Part shown: positions 14,998-16,177 of the stretch, piece after piece | Layout: every line of letters starts with the position of its first letter | How positions within the stretch are numbered: the first letter of the stretch is position 1 | Assembly: GCA_964417785.1 (NCBI GenBank) | Contig: CAYQJO010000088.1 | Location: 1-16,177 of the forward strand | DNA: 16,177 nucleotides | Direction: 5' to 3' | From: DAOTUL01 sp034437435 | GTDB lineage: Bacteria; Chloroflexota; Anaerolineae; Aggregatilineales; Phototrophicaceae | Notes under the pieces: model-generated | What the model saw: the letters and a program-made list of their open reading frames with translations, nothing else | Database searches by the model: none | What the model was told of the DNA's origin: nothing | Program-made: the position numbers and the translations under genes

Positions 14998-16002
14998 ATG
15001 CGTAAAGTAGCCGTATTCTTCACCATGCTTGCCCTGCTGGCGCTGGCGGTTGTCCCCGCTTTCGCTCAGGAGGAGACCAACACCATCGCCGACATCGTTG
15101 TCGCCAGTGCCGAAGGCGATCCGGCGGAATTCTCCATTCTGCTGACCGCTGTCCAGGCCGCTGATCCCGCTGTCCTCGAGGCCCTGGCCGATCCGGAAGC
15201 TGAACTGACCGTTTTCGCCCCCACCGACGCCGCTTTTGGCGCGCTGATCGAGGCACTGGGCGAGGAAGCCTTCAGCGAAATCGTGGCCGACACCGAATTC
15301 CTGACTGAAATCCTGCTCTACCATGTTGTGGATGGTGCGGTGATGTCCAGCGATGTCGTCGGCCTGCTGGAAGAGAATGAAGGCATGTTCAGCGTCGAAA
15401 CCCTCCAGGGTCAGTATTTCGACGTGATGCAGGACGAAGATGGTAACATCATGATTGATGAAGCCATGCTTAACCTGGAAATGGTGGACATCGAAGCCGA
15501 TAACGGCGTCGTTCATGTCATCGACAGCGTGATCCTGCCCGTCACCGATACCATTGCTGATGTGGTCGTGGCCGCTGCCAGCGATGAAGAGGCCGCTGAG
15601 TTCACCCTGCTGCTGGCCGCTGTACAGGCCGCTGATCCCGCCGTCCTGGAGACTTTGGCCGATCCGGAAGCGACCCTGACCGTGTTCGCCCCGACCGACG
15701 CTGCTTTTGAAGCCCTCGGTGAAGAGACTCTGACCGCCGTTCTGGAAGACACCGAATTGCTGACTGGTATTCTGCTTTACCACGTCCTGGGTGATGTTGT
15801 GTACTCCGGCGACCTGGTGGCACTGCTGGAAGACAATGAAGGCATGATCGAAGTCGAGACCGCCGGTGGCCCTGCTGTGAGCTTTGAAGTCACCGACGAT
15901 GGTGTCTTCATCAACGATGCCGAAATCATCATGACCGACATCGAGGCCTACAACGGTGTGATCCACGTCATCGACGCCGTGATCCTCCCGCCGGAAGAGT
16001 AA
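14998..16002 (+). CDS. Secreted protein with two fasciclin (FAS1) domains
   Basis: 334 residues. A signal peptide covers 1-23 (RK, hydrophobic core, cleavage AFA before Gln24). Two FAS1 domains follow, about 28-181 and 184-331. Each has the conserved H1 motif TVFAPTDAAF (71-80 and 228-237), the YHV motif (LLYHV at 106-110 and 259-263) and the end motif NGVVHVIDSVILP or NGVIHVIDAVILP. FAS1 domains serve adhesion or surface binding. No anchor or sorting signal is present, so it is released or held by other proteins. The two domains share long stretches of near-identical DNA at an offset of 471 bases, meaning a tandem duplication within the gene. Very acidic composition. Strong ribosome binding site and terminator make it a single-gene unit. 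Confidence 0.93.
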   Translation: MRKVAVFFTMLALLALAVVPAFAQEETNTIADIVVASAEGDPAEFSILLTAVQAADPAVLEALADPEAELTVFAPTDAAFGALIEALGEEAFSEIVADTEFLTEILLYHVVDGAVMSSDVVGLLEENEGMFSVETLQGQYFDVMQDEDGNIMIDEAMLNLEMVDIEADNGVVHVIDSVILPVTDTIADVVVAAASDEEAAEFTLLLAAVQAADPAVLETLADPEATLTVFAPTDAAFEALGEETLTAVLEDTELLTGILLYHVLGDVVYSGDLVALLEDNEGMIEVETAGGPAVSFEVTDDGVFINDAEIIMTDIEAYNGVIHVIDAVILPPEE

Positions 16003-16035
16003 ACCGACTGTAACGGCTCACATTTTCTACTACCG

Positions 16036-16064
16036 AATCGGCCTGTGCAAAACAGGCCGATTTT
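16036..16064 (+). terminator. Intrinsic terminator of the fasciclin gene
   Basis: An 11-bp perfect stem, AATCGGCCTGT (16036-16046) with ACAGGCCGATT (16052-16062), loop GCAAA, then a T-run to 16064. It starts 34 bases after the stop codon. Confidence 0.85.
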
Positions 16065-16072
16065 GCTATTAT
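16064..16072 (+). promoter_or_regulatory. Extended -10 promoter for tRNA-Ser
   Basis: TGC-TATTAT is an extended -10 (TG, one base, then a 5-of-6 match to TATAAT). It ends 10 bases before the tRNA, so transcription would start about 3-4 bases ahead of the mature 5' end. Any -35 contact would lie inside the fasciclin terminator stem; TGTGCA at 16044-16049 is a poor match. Confidence 0.5.
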
Positions 16073-16082
16073 CGGGGAACAT

Positions 16083-16170
16083 GGAGGGGTAGCATAGTCT
16101 GGCCTAATGCGCTCGCCTGGAACGCGAGTACGGTTAACCGCCGTCGTGGGTTCGAATCCCACCCTCTCCG
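16083..16170 (+). tRNA. tRNA-Ser (anticodon GGA)
   Basis: Decodes UCC and UCU. The acceptor stem is GGAGGGG (16083-16089) with CCTCTCC (16163-16169), one G-U pair, discriminator G at 16170. The D stem is GCAT/ATGC, the anticodon stem CTCGC/GCGAG with loop CTGGAAC (anticodon GGA at 16119-16121). The long variable arm typical of serine pairs ACGG (16130-16133) with CCGT (16141-16144). The T arm is GTGGG-TTCGAAT-CCCAC. CCA is not encoded: CAC follows the discriminator, so the 3' end must be added enzymatically. Confidence 0.96.
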
Positions 16171-16177
16171 CACGATA

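Noticed and set aside
14911..15966. 351-residue minus-strand reading frame opposite the fasciclin gene
   Set aside because: The plus strand has signal peptide, FAS1 motifs, ribosome binding site and terminator. The antisense frame is open only because of the codon bias of the duplicated gene; its product resembles no family.
15968..16162. Minus-strand reading frame encoding a peptide starting MGFEPTT
   Set aside because: It is the antisense of the tRNA-Ser T arm, a well-known false gene call; the tRNA structure explains the sequence.
1..16177. CRISPR array, prophage, transposase or integrase
   Set aside because: No regularly spaced short repeats and no mobile-element enzyme were found; the only dispersed-type element is the palindromic repeat at 7090-7171.

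Overview
The window is a GC-rich bacterial chromosome segment. It carries SBP_bac_3 and HisM-type amino-acid uptake genes, a LutA-type Fe-S protein, GT39-like polytopic glycosyltransferases, a two-domain fasciclin protein and a tRNA-Ser. The FAS1 protein, the secreted repeat/propeller protein and an interspersed repeat encoding the peptide PLPQGEG suggest a Chloroflexota-like organism (class Anaerolineae or near). That assignment is inference from family content; no marker gene is present to prove it.

Layout, left to right. (1) 1-2763 (+): the 3' part of a large secreted protein with about 85-residue cysteine-pair repeats followed by a TolB/PD40-like propeller, ending at a hairpin. (2) 2804-4686 (+): a clear promoter, a terminator-like hairpin, then an amino-acid ABC transporter binding protein and permease with no ATPase beside them. 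(3) 4683-12930 (-): a long collinear block. In transcription order it holds a LutA-like Fe-S oxidoreductase, a zinc-ribbon/FHA protein with its own promoter, an MFS transporter, a decayed glycosyltransferase copy, two intact GT-C glycosyltransferase paralogues, and a TIR-domain protein. From MFS to the second glycosyltransferase the genes are linked by overlapping stop and start codons, so this looks like one translationally coupled operon. (4) 13043-14831 (+): a CaCA-family cation exchanger overlapping an alpha/beta hydrolase. (5) 14998-16002 (+): a secreted two-domain fasciclin protein with a strong terminator. (6) 16083-16170 (+): tRNA-Ser(GGA), whose likely promoter abuts that terminator.

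The points most worth a second look are four. A short palindromic repeat sits in frame inside a glycosyltransferase gene. The glycosyltransferase family is a tandem triplication in which one copy has lost its catalytic middle. A TIR protein with an unassigned C-terminal domain lies at the end of that envelope-type operon. Promoter and terminator elements are interleaved at two gene boundaries. I did not find a recognisable complete defence system, CRISPR array, prophage or transposase.
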